The translations under genes and the position numbers were made by a program. The notes beneath the pieces were generated by a model. The model searched no databases. It saw only the letters and a list, made by a program, of their open reading frames with translations, and was not told the DNA's origin. 64,000 nucleotides of DNA from Pseudomonas fontis (GTDB lineage Bacteria > Pseudomonadota > Gammaproteobacteria > Pseudomonadales > Pseudomonadaceae), in the NCBI RefSeq assembly GCF_028656955.1, contig NZ_JAMDGY010000056.1:1-64000 (forward strand), in the 5' to 3' direction. This document shows positions 10,601 to 22,656 of the stretch, in pieces; the first letter of the stretch is position 1, and each line of letters starts with the position of its first letter.

Positions 10601-11726
10601 CCTGAACGGCCAGGTTGTCGATGGTGGTGCAGGCCTGAAGAAAGGCGCTGTGATCTCCAACGAAGTTCTGGACGGTCTGGAGCACGGTCAGTGGTTCAAA
10701 CTGCGCATGGCAGAAGACGCGCTGAACGAGCAACTCGAGAAGGCTCAGGCCTACATCGTTGATCGCCGCCGTCTGCTGGACGACAAGTTCGAAGACAAGA
10801 AGCGCAAGCTGCAGCAGGGCGATGACCTGGCTCCGGGCGTACTGAAGATCGTCAAGGTCTACCTGGCAATCCGTCGTCGCATCCAGCCGGGCGACAAGAT
10901 GGCCGGTCGTCACGGTAACAAAGGTGTGGTCTCCGTGATCATGCCGGTCGAAGACATGCCGCACGACGCCAACGGTACGCCGGTTGACGTGGTACTCAAC
11001 CCACTGGGTGTACCATCGCGTATGAACGTCGGTCAGATCCTCGAAACCCACCTGGGCCTGGCGGCCAAGGGTCTGGGCGAGAAGATCAACCGCATGCTCG
11101 AAGAGCAGCGCAAAGTCATCGAACTGCGCAAGTTCCTCACCGAGATCTACAACGAGATCGGTGGTCGTCAGGAAAGCCTTGAAGACTTCACCGACCAGGA
11201 AATCCTGGACCTGGCGAAGAACCTCAAAGGCGGTGTGCCAATGGCCACTCCAGTCTTCGACGGCGCCAAGGAAAGCGAAATCAAGGCCATGCTGAAACTG
11301 GCAGACATGCCAGAATCCGGCCAGATGCAGCTGTTCGACGGTCGTACCGGCAACAAGTTCGAGCGTCATGTGACCGTCGGTTACATGTACATGCTCAAGC
11401 TGAACCACTTGGTCGACGACAAGATGCACGCGCGTTCCACTGGTTCTTACAGCCTGGTTACTCAGCAGCCGCTGGGTGGTAAGGCGCAGTTCGGTGGTCA
11501 GCGTTTCGGGGAGATGGAAGTGTGGGCGCTGGAAGCATACGGCGCGGCATACACCCTGCAAGAAATGCTCACTGTGAAGTCGGACGATGTGAACGGTCGG
11601 ACCAAGATGTACAAAAACATCGTGGACGGCGATCACCGTATGGAGCCGGGCATGCCCGAGTCCTTCAACGTGTTGATCAAAGAGATTCGTTCGCTCGGTA
11701 TCGATATCGATCTGGAAACCGAATAA
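7653..11726 (+). CDS. rpoB: DNA-directed RNA polymerase subunit beta
   Basis: 1357 aa catalytic-core subunit. The rifampicin pocket around residues 510-560 ([31 protein letters not shown]) is wild type by comparison with the E. coli sequence known to me. The conserved [15 protein letters not shown] and the C-terminal [15 protein letters not shown] beta-prime-binding region are intact. It follows an attenuator and runs into rpoC after a 64-base gap. Confidence 0.99.
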   Translation: MAYSYTEKKRIRKDFSKLPDVMDVPYLLAIQLDSYREFLQAGATKDQFRDVGLHAAFKSVFPIISYSGNAALEYVGYRLGEPAFDVKECVLRGVTYAVPLRVKVRLIIFDKESSNKAIKDIKEQEVYMGEIPLMTENGTFVINGTERVIVSQLHRSPGVFFDHDRGKTHSSGKLLYSARIIPYRGSWLDFEFDPKDCVFVRIDRRRKLPASVLLRALGYSTEQVLDAFYTTNVFHVSGETLSLELVPQRLRGEIAVLDIHDENGKVIVEQGRRITARHINQIEKSGVKKLDVPFEYVLGRTTAKAIVHPATGEILAECNTELTTDALVKIAKAQVVRIETLYTNDIDCGPFVSDTLKIDSTSNQLEALVEIYRMMRPGEPPTKDAAETLFNNLFFSPERYDLSAVGRMKFNRRIGRTEIEGSGVLSKEDIVEVLKTLVDIRNGKGIVDDIDHLGNRRVRCVGEMAENQFRVGLVRVERAVKERLSMAESEGLMPQDLINAKPVAAAVKEFFGSSQLSQFMDQNNPLSEITHKRRVSALGPGGLTRERAGFEVRDVHPTHYGRVCPIETPEGPNIGLINSLAAYARTNQYGFLESPYRVVKEGVVTDEIVFLSAIEEADHVIAQASATMNEKKQLIDELVAVRHLNEFTVKAPEDVTLMDVSPKQVVSVAASLIPFLEHDDANRALMGSNMQRQAVPTLRADKPLVGTGMERNVARDSGVCVVARRGGVIDSVDASRIVVRVADDEVETGEAGVDIYNLTKYTRSNQNTCINQRPLVNKGDSVQRGDIMADGPSTDMGELALGQNMRIAFMAWNGFNFEDSICLSERVVQEDRFTTIHIQELTCVARDTKLGPEEITADIPNVGEAALNKLDEAGIVYVGAEVGAGDILVGKVTPKGETQLTPEEKLLRAIFGEKASDVKDTSLRVPTGTKGTVIDVQVFTRDGVERDTRALSIEKMQLDEIRKDLNEEFRIVEGATFERLRSALNGQVVDGGAGLKKGAVISNEVLDGLEHGQWFKLRMAEDALNEQLEKAQAYIVDRRRLLDDKFEDKKRKLQQGDDLAPGVLKIVKVYLAIRRRIQPGDKMAGRHGNKGVVSVIMPVEDMPHDANGTPVDVVLNPLGVPSRMNVGQILETHLGLAAKGLGEKINRMLEEQRKVIELRKFLTEIYNEIGGRQESLEDFTDQEILDLAKNLKGGVPMATPVFDGAKESEIKAMLKLADMPESGQMQLFDGRTGNKFERHVTVGYMYMLKLNHLVDDKMHARSTGSYSLVTQQPLGGKAQFGGQRFGEMEVWALEAYGAAYTLQEMLTVKSDDVNGRTKMYKNIVDGDHRMEPGMPESFNVLIKEIRSLGIDIDLETE

Positions 11727-11790
11727 CACGTGACGCGAATCGGGAGCGTGGCTGAAAAGCCCGCTCCCTGCTCCGCCAGGAGGAAAGGCC

Positions 11791-14700
11791 TTGAAAGACC
11801 TACTGAATTTGCTGAAAAACCAGGGTCAAGTCGAAGAGTTCGACGCCATCCGTATCGGATTGGCCTCGCCTGAGATGATCCGTTCGTGGTCGTTCGGTGA
11901 AGTTAAAAAGCCGGAAACCATCAACTACCGTACGTTCAAGCCTGAGCGTGACGGTCTGTTCTGCGCCAAGATCTTTGGCCCAGTCAAAGACTACGAGTGC
12001 CTGTGCGGTAAGTACAAGCGCCTGAAGCACCGTGGCGTCATCTGTGAGAAGTGCGGCGTTGAAGTCGCCCTGGCCAAGGTCCGTCGTGAGCGCATGGCTC
12101 ACATCGAACTGGCCTCCCCAGTTGCCCACATCTGGTTCCTGAAGTCCCTGCCGTCCCGTATCGGCTTGCTGATGGACATGACCCTGCGTGATATCGAGCG
12201 CGTTCTCTACTTCGAGAGCTACGTCGTTATCGACCCGGGCATGACTACCCTGGAGAAGGGTCAGCTGCTGAACGACGAGCAGTATTTCGAAGCGCTGGAA
12301 GAGTTCGGTGATGACTTCGATGCCCGCATGGGTGCCGAGGCTGTCCGTGAGCTGCTGCACGCTATCGACCTGGAGCACGAGATTGGCCGCCTGCGCGAAG
12401 AAATTCCGCAAACCAACTCGGAAACCAAGATCAAGAAGCTGTCCAAGCGTCTGAAGCTGATGGAAGCCTTCCAGGGCTCGGGCAACCTGCCTGAGTGGAT
12501 GGTCCTGACCGTTCTGCCGGTTCTGCCGCCAGATCTGCGTCCATTGGTTCCGCTGGATGGCGGTCGCTTCGCGACTTCCGACCTGAACGACCTGTATCGT
12601 CGGGTGATCAACCGTAACAACCGTCTGAAGCGCCTGCTCGACCTGTCCGCGCCGGACATCATCGTGCGCAACGAAAAGCGCATGCTGCAGGAAGCAGTCG
12701 ACGCACTGCTCGACAACGGCCGTCGCGGCCGCGCCATCACTGGCTCGAACAAGCGTCCTCTGAAATCCCTGGCTGACATGATCAAGGGTAAGCAAGGTCG
12801 TTTCCGTCAGAACTTGCTCGGTAAGCGTGTTGACTACTCCGGCCGTTCGGTAATTACCGTAGGTCCGACCCTGCGTCTGCACCAGTGCGGTCTGCCGAAG
12901 AAGATGGCCCTGGAACTGTTCAAGCCGTTCATTTTCGGCAAGCTGGAAATGCGTGGTCTGGCGACCACCATCAAGGCCGCCAAGAAGATGGTCGAGCGCG
13001 AGCTGCCAGAGGTTTGGGACGTTCTCGCTGAAGTCATTCGCGAGCACCCAGTGCTGCTCAACCGTGCACCGACCCTTCACCGTCTGGGTATCCAGGCCTT
13101 TGAACCGGTTCTGATCGAAGGTAAGGCTATCCAGCTGCACCCGCTGGTCTGTGCTGCGTACAACGCCGACTTCGACGGTGACCAAATGGCCGTGCACGTG
13201 CCGCTGACGCTGGAAGCCCAGCTGGAAGCGCGCGCGCTGATGATGTCGACCAACAACATCCTGTCGCCAGCTAACGGTGAGCCAATCATCGTTCCATCGC
13301 AGGACGTTGTACTGGGTCTGTACTACATGACCCGTGAAGCCATTAACGCCAAGGGCGAAGGTCGCGTGTTTGCCGACCTGCAGGAAGTCGACCGCGTATT
13401 CCGCGCCGGCGAAGCTGCCCTGCACGCGAAGATCAAGGTTCGTATCAACGAAACCGTGAACGACCGTGATGGCGGCAGCGTCAAGAACACCCGTATCGTC
13501 GACACCACCGTCGGCCGTGCGCTGCTGTTCCAGGTTGTGCCACCAGGTCTGTCGTACGACGTGGTCAACCAGCCGATGAAGAAGAAGGCGATCTCCAAGC
13601 TGATCAACCAGTGCTACCGCGTGGTGGGTCTGAAAGAGACCGTGATCTTCGCTGACCAGCTGATGTACACCGGTTTTGCCTACTCGACCATCTCCGGCGT
13701 TTCGATCGGTGTTAACGACTTCGTTATCCCGGATGAAAAAGCCCGCATCATCAATGCTGCAACTGATGAAGTGAAAGAGATCGAGAGCCAGTACGCCTCC
13801 GGCCTGGTAACCCAGGGCGAGAAGTACAACAAAGTCATCGACTTGTGGTCCAAGGCGAACGACGAAGTTTCCAAAGCGATGATGGCCAACCTCTCGAAAG
13901 AGCGGGTCATCGACCGTGAAGGCAACGAAGTCGAGCAAGAGTCCTTCAACTCGATGTACATGATGGCTGACTCCGGTGCTCGGGGTTCGGCAGCTCAGAT
14001 TCGTCAGCTGGCCGGTATGCGTGGCCTGATGGCCAAGCCGGACGGCTCGATCATCGAGACGCCAATTACTGCGAACTTCCGTGAAGGTTTGAGCGTACTT
14101 CAGTACTTCATCTCGACTCACGGTGCTCGTAAAGGTCTGGCGGATACCGCGTTGAAAACCGCGAACTCCGGTTACCTGACCCGTCGTCTGGTAGACGTCG
14201 CGCAAGACCTGGTCGTTACCGAGATCGATTGCGGTACCGAGCAAGGCCTGCTGATGACGCCGCACATTGAAGGCGGTGACGTTGTAGAGCCGCTGGGTGA
14301 GCGTGTACTGGGCCGTGTTATCGCCCGTGACGTGTTCAAGCCAGGCACCGACGACGTGATCGTCCCTGCTGGCACCCTGGTTGACGAGAAGTGGGTTGAA
14401 TTCATCGAGCTGAACAGCATCGACGAAGTAATCGTGCGCTCGCCAATCAGCTGCGAAACCCGCTATGGCATCTGCGCCAAGTGCTACGGTCGTGACTTGG
14501 CTCGTGGTCACCAGGTGAACATCGGTGAAGCGGTCGGCGTTATCGCTGCCCAGTCCATCGGTGAGCCGGGTACCCAGCTGACCATGCGTACGTTCCACAT
14601 CGGTGGTGCTGCAAGCCGGACCTCGGCTGCCGACAGCGTCCAGGTGAAGAACGGCGGTATGGTTCGTCTGCACAACCTGAAGCAGGTTGAGCGTGCTGAT

Positions 14701-15990
14701 GGCAACCTGGTAGCCGTGTCGCGTTCCGGTGAGTTGGCCATTGCCGACGAATTCGGTCGTGAGCGCGAGCGCTACAAGCTGCCGTACGGTGCCGTGATTT
14801 CCGTGAAGGAAGGCGACAAGGTCGACGCTGGCGCCATCGTCGCCAAGTGGGACCCGCACACCCACCCGATCGTTACCGAAATGAAAGGTACCGTGACCTT
14901 TGTGGGCATGGAAGAAGGCATCACCATCAAGCGTCAGACTGACGAATTGACGGGTTTGACCAACATTGAAGTTCTGGACGCCAAAGACCGTCCGGCTGCA
15001 GGCAAGGAAATCCGCCCTGCAATCAAGATGGTCGACGCCAATGGCAAGGATCTGCTGCTGCCAGGTACCGACGTACCGGCTCAGTACTTCCTGCCGGCGA
15101 ACGCCCTGGTCGGTGTTGCTGACGGTGCACAAATCGGTGTTGGTGACGTTATCGCGCGTATCCCGCAAGAAACGTCGAAGACCCGTGACATCACCGGTGG
15201 TCTGCCACGGGTTGCCGACTTGTTCGAAGCCCGTCGTCCGAAAGAAGCCTCGATTCTGGCTGAAGTCAGCGGCACCATCGCGTTCGGTAAAGAGACCAAA
15301 GGCAAGCGCCGTCTGGTTATCACCCCGAACGACGGTAGCGATCCGTACGAGGAGCTGATTCCGAAGTGGCGTCACCTGAACGTCTTCGAAGGCGAGCAAG
15401 TGAACCGCGGCGAAGTTATCTCCGACGGTCCAAGCGATCCGCACGACATCCTGCGTCTGCTGGGTGTGAGCGCGCTGGCCAAGTACATCGTCAACGAGAT
15501 TCAGGACGTTTACCGTCTGCAAGGCGTGAAGATCAACGACAAGCACATCGAGACCATCCTGCGTCAGATGCTGCGTAAAGTTGAGATCGCCGAGTCGGGT
15601 GACTCCAGCTTCATCAAGGGCGACCAGATGGAACTGACTCACGTACTGGTCGAGAACGAGCGTCTCGCCGGTGAAGACAAGTTCATCTCGAAGTTCTCGC
15701 GTGTGCTGCTGGGTATCACCAAGGCCTCGCTGTCCACCGAATCGTTCATCTCGGCGGCTTCCTTCCAGGAAACCACCCGCGTACTGACCGAAGCGGCGGT
15801 AACCGGCAAGCGCGATTACCTGCGCGGCCTGAAAGAAAACGTGGTCGTGGGTCGTCTGATCCCGGCCGGTACCGGTCTGGCATACCATAGCGAGCGCAAG
15901 CGTCGCCGTGATGCCGACAAGCCGCTGCGTGTTAGCGCCAGTGAAGTGGAAGCTGCACTGACCGAAGCGCTGAACTCCAGCGGCAACTAA
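11791..15990 (+). CDS. rpoC: DNA-directed RNA polymerase subunit beta-prime
   Basis: 1399 aa. The N-terminal zinc-binding motif ([20 protein letters not shown]) is followed by the Mg2+-binding NADFDGD at residues 458-464, whose three Asp residues (460, 462, 464) form the active site. A second zinc cluster ([16 protein letters not shown]) lies about residue 890. The start is a TTG at 11791 with a strong AGGAGG ribosome site 7 bases upstream. No long insertions are visible. Confidence 0.99.
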   Translation: MKDLLNLLKNQGQVEEFDAIRIGLASPEMIRSWSFGEVKKPETINYRTFKPERDGLFCAKIFGPVKDYECLCGKYKRLKHRGVICEKCGVEVALAKVRRERMAHIELASPVAHIWFLKSLPSRIGLLMDMTLRDIERVLYFESYVVIDPGMTTLEKGQLLNDEQYFEALEEFGDDFDARMGAEAVRELLHAIDLEHEIGRLREEIPQTNSETKIKKLSKRLKLMEAFQGSGNLPEWMVLTVLPVLPPDLRPLVPLDGGRFATSDLNDLYRRVINRNNRLKRLLDLSAPDIIVRNEKRMLQEAVDALLDNGRRGRAITGSNKRPLKSLADMIKGKQGRFRQNLLGKRVDYSGRSVITVGPTLRLHQCGLPKKMALELFKPFIFGKLEMRGLATTIKAAKKMVERELPEVWDVLAEVIREHPVLLNRAPTLHRLGIQAFEPVLIEGKAIQLHPLVCAAYNADFDGDQMAVHVPLTLEAQLEARALMMSTNNILSPANGEPIIVPSQDVVLGLYYMTREAINAKGEGRVFADLQEVDRVFRAGEAALHAKIKVRINETVNDRDGGSVKNTRIVDTTVGRALLFQVVPPGLSYDVVNQPMKKKAISKLINQCYRVVGLKETVIFADQLMYTGFAYSTISGVSIGVNDFVIPDEKARIINAATDEVKEIESQYASGLVTQGEKYNKVIDLWSKANDEVSKAMMANLSKERVIDREGNEVEQESFNSMYMMADSGARGSAAQIRQLAGMRGLMAKPDGSIIETPITANFREGLSVLQYFISTHGARKGLADTALKTANSGYLTRRLVDVAQDLVVTEIDCGTEQGLLMTPHIEGGDVVEPLGERVLGRVIARDVFKPGTDDVIVPAGTLVDEKWVEFIELNSIDEVIVRSPISCETRYGICAKCYGRDLARGHQVNIGEAVGVIAAQSIGEPGTQLTMRTFHIGGAASRTSAADSVQVKNGGMVRLHNLKQVERADGNLVAVSRSGELAIADEFGRERERYKLPYGAVISVKEGDKVDAGAIVAKWDPHTHPIVTEMKGTVTFVGMEEGITIKRQTDELTGLTNIEVLDAKDRPAAGKEIRPAIKMVDANGKDLLLPGTDVPAQYFLPANALVGVADGAQIGVGDVIARIPQETSKTRDITGGLPRVADLFEARRPKEASILAEVSGTIAFGKETKGKRRLVITPNDGSDPYEELIPKWRHLNVFEGEQVNRGEVISDGPSDPHDILRLLGVSALAKYIVNEIQDVYRLQGVKINDKHIETILRQMLRKVEIAESGDSSFIKGDQMELTHVLVENERLAGEDKFISKFSRVLLGITKASLSTESFISAASFQETTRVLTEAAVTGKRDYLRGLKENVVVGRLIPAGTGLAYHSERKRRRDADKPLRVSASEVEAALTEALNSSGN

Positions 15991-16074
15991 GGGGAGGGCC
16001 CTGGCCACCACTTTCCAGCTTTCGGCGACATATTTTGTTGCCGACGGTCGGGGAGGGGAGGCTGGGGCCTTGCC

Positions 16075-16103
16075 TTGACTGGGGGCAAGATCCTCTTTAG
16101 ACT
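16075..16103 (+). promoter_or_regulatory. sigma70-like promoter for the str operon (rpsL)
   Basis: TTGACT (16075-16080), a 17-base spacer and TAGACT (16098-16103) lie 92 bases upstream of rpsL, in the 204-base gap after rpoC. Spacing and hexamers are near consensus, so rpsL-rpsG-fusA-tufA probably starts here. Confidence 0.75.
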
Positions 16104-16194
16104 CTTGTACCCCTAAATTTGGTGGGACTCTGTCCTGCCATTTTTGCTTTTCTTGCAAGACAATAGCGTCGCAAGACAACAGTGGAGCTAGTAG

Positions 16195-16566
16195 ATGGCA
16201 ACTATCAACCAGCTGGTACGTCAGCCGCGTAAGCGTATCGTCGAGAAATCCGACGTTCCTGCGCTGCAGAACTGCCCGCAACGTCGTGGCGTGTGCACCC
16301 GTGTGTACACCACCACGCCGAAAAAACCTAACTCGGCACTGCGTAAAGTATGCCGTGTGCGCCTGACCAACGGTTTCGAGGTTTCCTCGTACATCGGCGG
16401 TGAAGGCCACAACCTGCAAGAGCACAGCGTGGTACTGATCCGCGGCGGTCGTGTAAAAGACTTGCCAGGTGTTCGTTACCACACCGTTCGCGGTTCCCTG
16501 GATACTTCCGGCGTCAAAGGTCGTAACCAAGGCCGTTCGAAGTACGGTACCAAGCGTCCGAAGTAA
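16195..16566 (+). CDS. rpsL: 30S ribosomal protein S12
   Basis: 123 aa decoding-centre protein. Lys43 ([12 protein letters not shown]) and Lys88 ([13 protein letters not shown]), the common streptomycin-resistance positions, are both wild type. It is the first gene of the str operon, downstream of a good promoter. Confidence 0.98.
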
Positions 16567-16685
16567 TCGGCCGTTTGCAGCAGTTTGCAGTTATTCATTT
16601 TATTGAGTCGATAAGAGTAAGGTCGGGCAAGGACCCTTTGGTCACCTGTCCCGGGCTAACCTGAAGACCGTTTGAGGGCTTATCA

Positions 16686-17156
16686 ATGCCAAGACGTCGT
16701 GTAGCAGCCAAGCGTGAGATTCTGGACGATCCAAAATACGGGTCGCAGATTCTCGCCAAGTTCATGAACCACGTGATGGAAAGCGGCAAGAAGGCCGTAG
16801 CCGAGCGCATCGTTTACGGTGCCCTGGATACCGTCAAAGCACGCAAGAACAGCGATCCCCTGGAAATCTTCGAGAAAGCTCTCGACGCCATCGCTCCGCT
16901 GGTCGAAGTGAAGTCGCGCCGTGTTGGCGGTGCTACTTACCAGGTTCCTGTTGAAGTACGTCCATCCCGTCGTAACGCGCTGGCAATGCGCTGGCTGGTA
17001 GACTTCGCCCGCAAGCGCGGCGAGAAGTCCATGGCTCTGCGCCTGGCTGGCGAACTGCTGGATGCCGCTGAAGGCAAAGGTGCTGCAGTCAAGAAGCGTG
17101 AAGACGTTCACCGTATGGCTGAAGCCAACAAAGCGTTCTCGCACTACCGCTTCTAA
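16686..17156 (+). CDS. rpsG: 30S ribosomal protein S7
   Basis: 156 aa assembly initiator of the 30S head, near the E site. The N terminus [11 protein letters not shown] and the conserved [17 protein letters not shown] (about residues 80-95) are intact. In E. coli S7 is the autogenous repressor of the str operon, acting in the rpsL-rpsG gap. The 119-base gap here leaves room for such a structure. Confidence 0.98.
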   Translation: MPRRRVAAKREILDDPKYGSQILAKFMNHVMESGKKAVAERIVYGALDTVKARKNSDPLEIFEKALDAIAPLVEVKSRRVGGATYQVPVEVRPSRRNALAMRWLVDFARKRGEKSMALRLAGELLDAAEGKGAAVKKREDVHRMAEANKAFSHYRF

Positions 17157-17186
17157 TTCAAGCATCACTAATTTTGCGAGGGCTCT

Positions 17187-19334
17187 ATGGCTCGTACTAC
17201 ACCAATTAACCGCTACCGTAACATTGGTATTTGCGCGCACGTTGATGCGGGCAAGACCACTACTACCGAGCGGATCCTGTTCTACACAGGTCTGAGCCAC
17301 AAAATGGGCGAGGTGCATGACGGCGCCGCGACCACCGACTGGATGGTGCAGGAGCAGGAGCGGGGTATTACCATTACCTCCGCTGCTGTTACTACCTTCT
17401 GGCAGGGTTCCCGTGCTCAGTATGACAACTACCGCGTAAACGTCATCGATACCCCTGGCCACGTTGACTTCACTATTGAAGTAGAACGTTCGCTGCGTGT
17501 ACTCGACGGCGCGGTTGTTGTGTTCTGTGGCACCTCCGGTGTTGAGCCTCAGTCCGAAACCGTATGGCGTCAAGCCAACAAGTACGGCGTTCCACGTGTT
17601 GTTTACGTGAACAAGATGGACCGTGCCGGCGCTGACTTCCTGCGCGTAGTTGGCCAGATCAAGAACCGCCTGGGTCACACCCCGGTTCCTGTTCAGCTGG
17701 CTATCGGTTCGGAAGATAACTTCCAGGGTCAGGTTGACCTGATCAAGATGAAGGCTATCTACTGGAACGATGACGACAAAGGCACCACCTATCGCGAGGA
17801 AGAAATTCCTGCCGATATGCTGGCGCTGGCTGAAGAGTGGCGCGCCAATATGGTCGAAGCCGCTGCAGAAGCCAACGAAGAGCTGATGAACAAGTACCTT
17901 GAAGAAGGTGAGCTGACTGTCGAAGAGATCAAAGCCGGTCTGCGTGCGCGCACCCTGGCCAGCGAGATCGTTCCGGCTGTCTGCGGTTCTTCCTTCAAGA
18001 ACAAAGGCGTTCCTCTGGTTCTCGATGCTGTCATCGACTTCCTGCCGGCTCCTACCGAGATCCCTGCGATCAAAGGTATTCACCCAGACCTCATCGAGAA
18101 ATCGAAAGAAGAGCTGGTTGAAGCTGACTACGACGAGCGTCACGCTGACGACAACGAGCCGTTCTCGGCTCTGGCGTTCAAGATTGCCACCGACCCGTTC
18201 GTTGGTACTCTGACTTTCGTTCGCGTCTACTCGGGCTTCCTGAGCTCGGGCGACTCCGTGATCAACTCGGTCAAGGGCAAGAAAGAGCGCGTTGGTCGTA
18301 TGGTGCAGATGCACGCCAACCAGCGTGAAGAAATCAAAGAAGTACGTGCAGGCGACATCGCTGCTCTGATCGGCATGAAGGACGTCACCACCGGTGACAC
18401 CCTGTGCAACGCCGACAAGCCGATCATCCTTGAGCGTATGGACTTCCCTGAGCCGGTAATTTCGGTAGCTGTTGAGCCGAAAACCAAGCAGGACCAGGAG
18501 AAGATGGGTATTGCACTGGGCAAGCTGGCTCAGGAAGACCCGTCGTTCCGCGTCAAGACCGATGAAGAAACCGGCCAGACCATCATTTCGGGTATGGGCG
18601 AGCTTCACCTGGACATCCTCGTTGACCGCATGAAGCGCGAGTTCAACGTCGAAGCCAACATCGGTAAGCCTCAGGTTTCGTACCGCGAGAAGATCAGCAA
18701 GGACAACGTCGAGATCGAAGGTAAGTTCGTTCGTCAGTCCGGTGGTCGCGGTCAGTTCGGTCACTGCTGGATTCGCTTCTCGCAGCCTGCAGTGGACGAG
18801 AAGGGCAACATCACTGAAGGCCTGGCGTTCACCAACGAGGTCGTGGGTGGTGTGATTCCTAAGGAATACATCCCGGCTATCCAGAAGGGTATCGAAGAGC
18901 AGATGAAAAACGGCGTTGTCGCCGGTTATCCGCTAATCGGCCTGAAGGCTACCGTGTTCGATGGTTCCTACCACGACGTCGACTCCAACGAGATGGCGTT
19001 TAAAGTGGCAGCCTCCATGGCGACCAAGCAGCTGGCCTACAAGGGCGGCGGTGTTGTGCTTGAGCCGATCATGAAGGTTGAAGTAGTAACCCCAGAGGAC
19101 TACATGGGTGACGTGATGGGTGACCTGAACCGTCGTCGTGGTCTGATCCAGGGTATGGATGACTCGGTCTCCGGCAAGGTGATCCGTGCTGAGGTACCGT
19201 TGGGTGAAATGTTCGGTTATGCGACCGACGTTCGTTCCATGTCTCAGGGTCGCGCGAGCTACTCCATGGAATTCTCCAAATACGCTGAGGCTCCGGCGAA
19301 CATCGTCGAAGCACTCGTTAAAAAACAAGGCTGA
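17187..19334 (+). CDS. fusA: elongation factor G
   Basis: 715 aa translocase GTPase. The G1 loop [16 protein letters not shown]3 DTPGHVDFT and G4 NKMDR are present, and domains II-V are complete to the C-terminal [15 protein letters not shown]. Its place between rpsG and tufA marks it as the main, operon-encoded EF-G (fusA1 in pseudomonads, which often have a second EF-G elsewhere). Confidence 0.98.
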   Translation: MARTTPINRYRNIGICAHVDAGKTTTTERILFYTGLSHKMGEVHDGAATTDWMVQEQERGITITSAAVTTFWQGSRAQYDNYRVNVIDTPGHVDFTIEVERSLRVLDGAVVVFCGTSGVEPQSETVWRQANKYGVPRVVYVNKMDRAGADFLRVVGQIKNRLGHTPVPVQLAIGSEDNFQGQVDLIKMKAIYWNDDDKGTTYREEEIPADMLALAEEWRANMVEAAAEANEELMNKYLEEGELTVEEIKAGLRARTLASEIVPAVCGSSFKNKGVPLVLDAVIDFLPAPTEIPAIKGIHPDLIEKSKEELVEADYDERHADDNEPFSALAFKIATDPFVGTLTFVRVYSGFLSSGDSVINSVKGKKERVGRMVQMHANQREEIKEVRAGDIAALIGMKDVTTGDTLCNADKPIILERMDFPEPVISVAVEPKTKQDQEKMGIALGKLAQEDPSFRVKTDEETGQTIISGMGELHLDILVDRMKREFNVEANIGKPQVSYREKISKDNVEIEGKFVRQSGGRGQFGHCWIRFSQPAVDEKGNITEGLAFTNEVVGGVIPKEYIPAIQKGIEEQMKNGVVAGYPLIGLKATVFDGSYHDVDSNEMAFKVAASMATKQLAYKGGGVVLEPIMKVEVVTPEDYMGDVMGDLNRRRGLIQGMDDSVSGKVIRAEVPLGEMFGYATDVRSMSQGRASYSMEFSKYAEAPANIVEALVKKQG

Positions 19335-19365
19335 TTCAGCCCCTTTAGGCTAGGAGTTCACTGTC

Positions 19366-20559
19366 GTGGCTAAAGAAAAATTTGATCGTTCCCTCCCGCA
19401 CGTCAACGTTGGCACCATCGGTCACGTTGACCACGGTAAAACCACTCTGACCGCAGCTCTGACTCGCGTTTGCTCCGAAGTTTTCGGTTCCGCAATCGTC
19501 GACTTCGACAAGATCGACAGCGCGCCAGAAGAGAAAGCTCGCGGTATCACCATCAACACCGCGCACGTTGAGTACAACTCGACCATTCGTCACTACGCTC
19601 ACGTCGACTGCCCAGGTCACGCTGACTACGTGAAGAACATGATCACCGGTGCTGCGCAGATGGACGGCGCAATCCTGGTATGTTCGGCCGCTGATGGTCC
19701 GATGCCACAAACCCGTGAGCACATCCTGCTGTCCCGTCAGGTTGGCGTTCCGTACATCGTGGTCTTCCTGAACAAGGCTGACCTGGTAGACGACGCTGAG
19801 CTGCTGGAACTGGTCGAGATGGAAGTTCGCGACCTGCTGAGCACCTACGACTTCCCAGGCGACGACACTCCGATCATCATTGGTTCGGCTCGTATGGCTC
19901 TGGAAGGCAAAGACGACAACGAAATGGGCACCACTGCCGTTCGTAAGCTGGTTGAGACTCTGGATACCTACATCCCAGAGCCTGAGCGTGCTATCGACAA
20001 GCCGTTCCTGATGCCAATCGAAGACGTATTCTCGATCTCCGGTCGTGGTACCGTTGTTACCGGCCGTATCGAGCGTGGTATCGTCCGCGTTCAGGAAGCT
20101 CTGGAAATCGTTGGTCTGCGTGACACTCAAACCACCACCTGTACTGGTGTTGAGATGTTCCGTAAGCTGCTGGACGAAGGTCGTGCTGGTGAGAACTGCG
20201 GCGTTCTGCTGCGTGGCACCAAGCGTGACGACGTTGAGCGTGGCCAGGTTCTGGTCAAGCCAGGTTCGGTTAAGCCGCACACCAAGTTCACCGCAGAAGT
20301 TTACGTTCTGAGCAAGGAAGAAGGCGGCCGTCATACTCCGTTCTTCAAAGGCTACCGTCCACAGTTCTACTTCCGTACTACTGACGTGACTGGTAACTGC
20401 CAGCTGCCAGAAGGCGTTGAAATGGTAATGCCAGGTGACAACATCCAAATGGAAGTCACTCTGATCAAAACCATCGCAATGGAAGATGGTCTGCGTTTCG
20501 CTATCCGTGAAGGCGGTCGTACCGTCGGCGCTGGCGTCGTAGCCAAAATCATCGAGTAA
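19366..20559 (+). CDS. tufA: elongation factor Tu (copy 2, tufA position)
   Basis: 397 aa, same domain layout as copy 1, starting with GTG at 19366 after a TAGGAG ribosome site. Codon use is more biased toward C-ending, highly expressed codons than in the copy at 2768, which fits the main EF-Tu source. The two proteins differ at 13 positions. It ends the str operon, with a strong terminator directly after it. Confidence 0.97.
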   Translation: MAKEKFDRSLPHVNVGTIGHVDHGKTTLTAALTRVCSEVFGSAIVDFDKIDSAPEEKARGITINTAHVEYNSTIRHYAHVDCPGHADYVKNMITGAAQMDGAILVCSAADGPMPQTREHILLSRQVGVPYIVVFLNKADLVDDAELLELVEMEVRDLLSTYDFPGDDTPIIIGSARMALEGKDDNEMGTTAVRKLVETLDTYIPEPERAIDKPFLMPIEDVFSISGRGTVVTGRIERGIVRVQEALEIVGLRDTQTTTCTGVEMFRKLLDEGRAGENCGVLLRGTKRDDVERGQVLVKPGSVKPHTKFTAEVYVLSKEEGGRHTPFFKGYRPQFYFRTTDVTGNCQLPEGVEMVMPGDNIQMEVTLIKTIAMEDGLRFAIREGGRTVGAGVVAKIIE

Positions 20560-20573
20560 TCCTCGATAGGTTG

Positions 20574-20606
20574 AAAAAAGCCCCCGCTCAGCGGGGGCTT
20601 TTTTTA
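20574..20606 (+). terminator. intrinsic terminator of the str operon
   Basis: A 9-bp stem, AGCCCCCGC (20579-20587) with GCGGGGGCT (20591-20599), has a TCA loop, a run of A before and seven T after. It is one of the strongest terminators in the window and can act in both directions. Confidence 0.92.
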
Positions 20607-20611
20607 TTGGG

Positions 20612-20640
20612 TTGACACCCAATAGGCGCCTCTATAGAAT
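20612..20640 (+). promoter_or_regulatory. sigma70 promoter of the S10 operon
   Basis: A perfect -35 TTGACA (20612-20617), a 17-base spacer and -10 TAGAAT (20635-20640) lie immediately after the str terminator and 64 bases before rpsJ. The short leader leaves less room for an L4-binding structure than the long E. coli S10 leader. Confidence 0.88.
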
Positions 20641-20703
20641 CACGCCTCCTTTTAACGGGCGTAGTGCGCCCGGTGGGAATAGCAGCCTGGAGTCTGAAAT
20701 CCA

Positions 20704-21015
20704 ATGCAAAATCAGCAAATCCGTATCAGGTTGAAGGCTTTTGACCATCGCCTGATCGACCAATCCACCCAGGAAATCGTGGAAACCGCGAAACGTACTG
20801 GTGCTCAAGTGCGTGGTCCAATTCCACTGCCTACCCGTAAAGAGCGGTTCACCGTTCTGGTCTCCCCGCACGTCAACAAAGACGCGCGTGACCAGTACGA
20901 GATCCGTACTCATAAGCGCGTTCTGGACATCGTCCAGCCAACGGATAAAACCGTTGATGCTCTTATGAAGCTTGATCTTGCGGCTGGTGTGGAAGTGCAG
21001 ATCAGCCTCGGCTAA
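20704..21015 (+). CDS. rpsJ: 30S ribosomal protein S10
   Basis: 103 aa. It works in the 30S head and is also the NusE subunit of antitermination complexes that contacts NusG and NusB. The core [14 protein letters not shown] and the C-terminal [19 protein letters not shown] are typical. It is the first gene of the S10 operon. Confidence 0.98.
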
Positions 21016-21095
21016 GACACGGTCTTAGTCGTGTAACGCTCTGAAATGGGCGGCCATAGCGGGTGAAAGCCCCGTACACTCATGAGGTTTACAAC

Positions 21096-21731
21096 ATGAC
21101 TATTGGTGTAGTCGGTCGTAAATGCGGTATGACCCGTATTTTCACCGAAGAAGGTGTCTCCATTCCGGTCACGGTCATTGAGATCGAGCCGAATCGCGTC
21201 ACCCAGTTCAAAACCGAAGAAACTGATGGCTATCGTGCAGTGCAAGTCACTGTCGGTGAGCGTCGCGCTTCGCGTGTGACTGCTGCTCAAGCAGGTCACT
21301 TCGCTAAAGCGAACGTTGCCGCTGGTCGCGGTGTCTGGGAATTCCGTCTTGAAGAAGGCGAGTACCAGGCTGGCGACTTGATCAATGCAGAAATCTTCGC
21401 TGCTGGCCAAATGGTAGATGTTACCGGTCAGTCGAAAGGTAAAGGCTTTGCCGGTACCATCAAGCGTTGGAATTTCCGCGGTCAAGACAATACCCACGGT
21501 AACTCCGTTTCCCACCGCGTCCCGGGTTCTATCGGCCAGTGCCAGACTCCTGGTCGTGTATTCAAGGGCAAAAAAATGTCCGGTCACATGGGCGCCGAGC
21601 GCGTGACCGTTCAGTCCCTGGAAGTAGTGCGCGTCGACGCTGAACGCAATCTGTTGCTGGTCAAGGGTGCCGTTCCAGGCGCAACTGGCGGCAATCTGGT
21701 TGTGCGTCCGGCTGCCAAGGCTCGCGGTTAA
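21096..21731 (+). CDS. rplC: 50S ribosomal protein L3
   Basis: 211 aa early assembly protein near the peptidyl-transferase centre. The start [16 protein letters not shown] at 21096 is the family start; in-frame codons further upstream (from 21063) are not used. The long internal loop with the Gln that is methylated in many bacteria ([13 protein letters not shown]) is present. Confidence 0.97.
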   Translation: MTIGVVGRKCGMTRIFTEEGVSIPVTVIEIEPNRVTQFKTEETDGYRAVQVTVGERRASRVTAAQAGHFAKANVAAGRGVWEFRLEEGEYQAGDLINAEIFAAGQMVDVTGQSKGKGFAGTIKRWNFRGQDNTHGNSVSHRVPGSIGQCQTPGRVFKGKKMSGHMGAERVTVQSLEVVRVDAERNLLLVKGAVPGATGGNLVVRPAAKARG

Positions 21732-21743
21732 GGGGAAGCTGAC

Positions 21744-22346
21744 ATGCAACTAAATGTAAATGACGCTCAGGCGATCGAAGTTTCCGAACTGACGTTCGGT
21801 GGCGAATTCAACGAGACGCTGGTTCACCAAGCAGTCGTGGCCTACATGGCCGGCGGCCGTCAGGGCACCAAGCAGCAAAAGACTCGTTCCGACGTTTCCG
21901 GTGGCGGTAAGCGCCCATGGCGTCAGAAGGGTACTGGTCGCGCTCGTGCCGGTACTATCCGTAGCCCAATCTGGCGTGGCGGCGGTACCACTTTCGCAGC
22001 TCGTCCTCAAGACCATTCGCAAAAGCTGAACAAGAAGATGTACCGCGCAGCAATGCGTTCCATCCTTGCTGAGCTGGTGCGTACCGACCGTCTGGTCGTG
22101 GTTCAGGACTTCGCTGTTGAAGCACCGAAAACCAAAGACCTGCTGAACAAGCTGAACGGCATGGGTCTGAGCGACGTACTGATCGTTTCTGACGCTGTTG
22201 ATCAGAATCTGTACCTGGCTGCTCGTAACCTGCCGCACGTCGACGTACGTGACGTACAGGGTTCCGATCCGGTCAGTCTGATCGCATACGACAAAGTGTT
22301 GATCACTGTGTCGGCCGTGAAGAAATTCGAGGAGCTGCTGGGATGA
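21744..22346 (+). CDS. rplD: 50S ribosomal protein L4
   Basis: 200 aa, lining the nascent-chain exit tunnel. The Gly/Arg-rich tunnel loop around residues 45-90 ([20 protein letters not shown]) is intact, with no macrolide-resistance-type deletion obvious. In E. coli L4 represses the S10 operon. It overlaps rplW by 4 bases (ATGA). Confidence 0.98.
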   Translation: MQLNVNDAQAIEVSELTFGGEFNETLVHQAVVAYMAGGRQGTKQQKTRSDVSGGGKRPWRQKGTGRARAGTIRSPIWRGGGTTFAARPQDHSQKLNKKMYRAAMRSILAELVRTDRLVVVQDFAVEAPKTKDLLNKLNGMGLSDVLIVSDAVDQNLYLAARNLPHVDVRDVQGSDPVSLIAYDKVLITVSAVKKFEELLG

Positions 22347-22642
22347 ACCAGGAACGCGTATTTAAAGTCCTCCTTGGCCCGCATGTTTCCGAGAAGGCTA
22401 CCGTTCTGGCTGAGAAGAAAGGCCAGTTCGTATTCAAGGTTGCTACTGATGCAACCAAGCTGGAAATCAAGAAAGCTGTCGAAGGTCTGTTCGGTGTGAA
22501 AGTCGAAAACGTTTCGACTGTCAACGTTCTGGGTAAAACCAAGCGTACCGCACGTGGTCTGGGCAAGCGTAATGACTGGAAGAAGGCGATCGTATCCCTT
22601 CAGCCGGGCCAAGATCTCGATTTCAGCAGCAGTGCTGAGTAA
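22343..22642 (+). CDS. rplW: 50S ribosomal protein L23
   Basis: 99 aa tunnel-exit protein that docks trigger factor and SRP. Typical segments are [19 protein letters not shown] and [13 protein letters not shown]. Start and rplD stop overlap as ATGA, giving translational coupling. Confidence 0.97.
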   Translation: MNQERVFKVLLGPHVSEKATVLAEKKGQFVFKVATDATKLEIKKAVEGLFGVKVENVSTVNVLGKTKRTARGLGKRNDWKKAIVSLQPGQDLDFSSSAE

Positions 22643-22656
22643 GGAAGGGGTGCATC

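Noticed and set aside
7662-16530. Very long minus-strand open frames opposite rpoB, rpoC and rpsL (over 1300 and 1500 codons)
   Set aside because: They are mirror frames created by the strong codon bias of the plus-strand genes. They have no ribosome sites or family motifs and span several genes.
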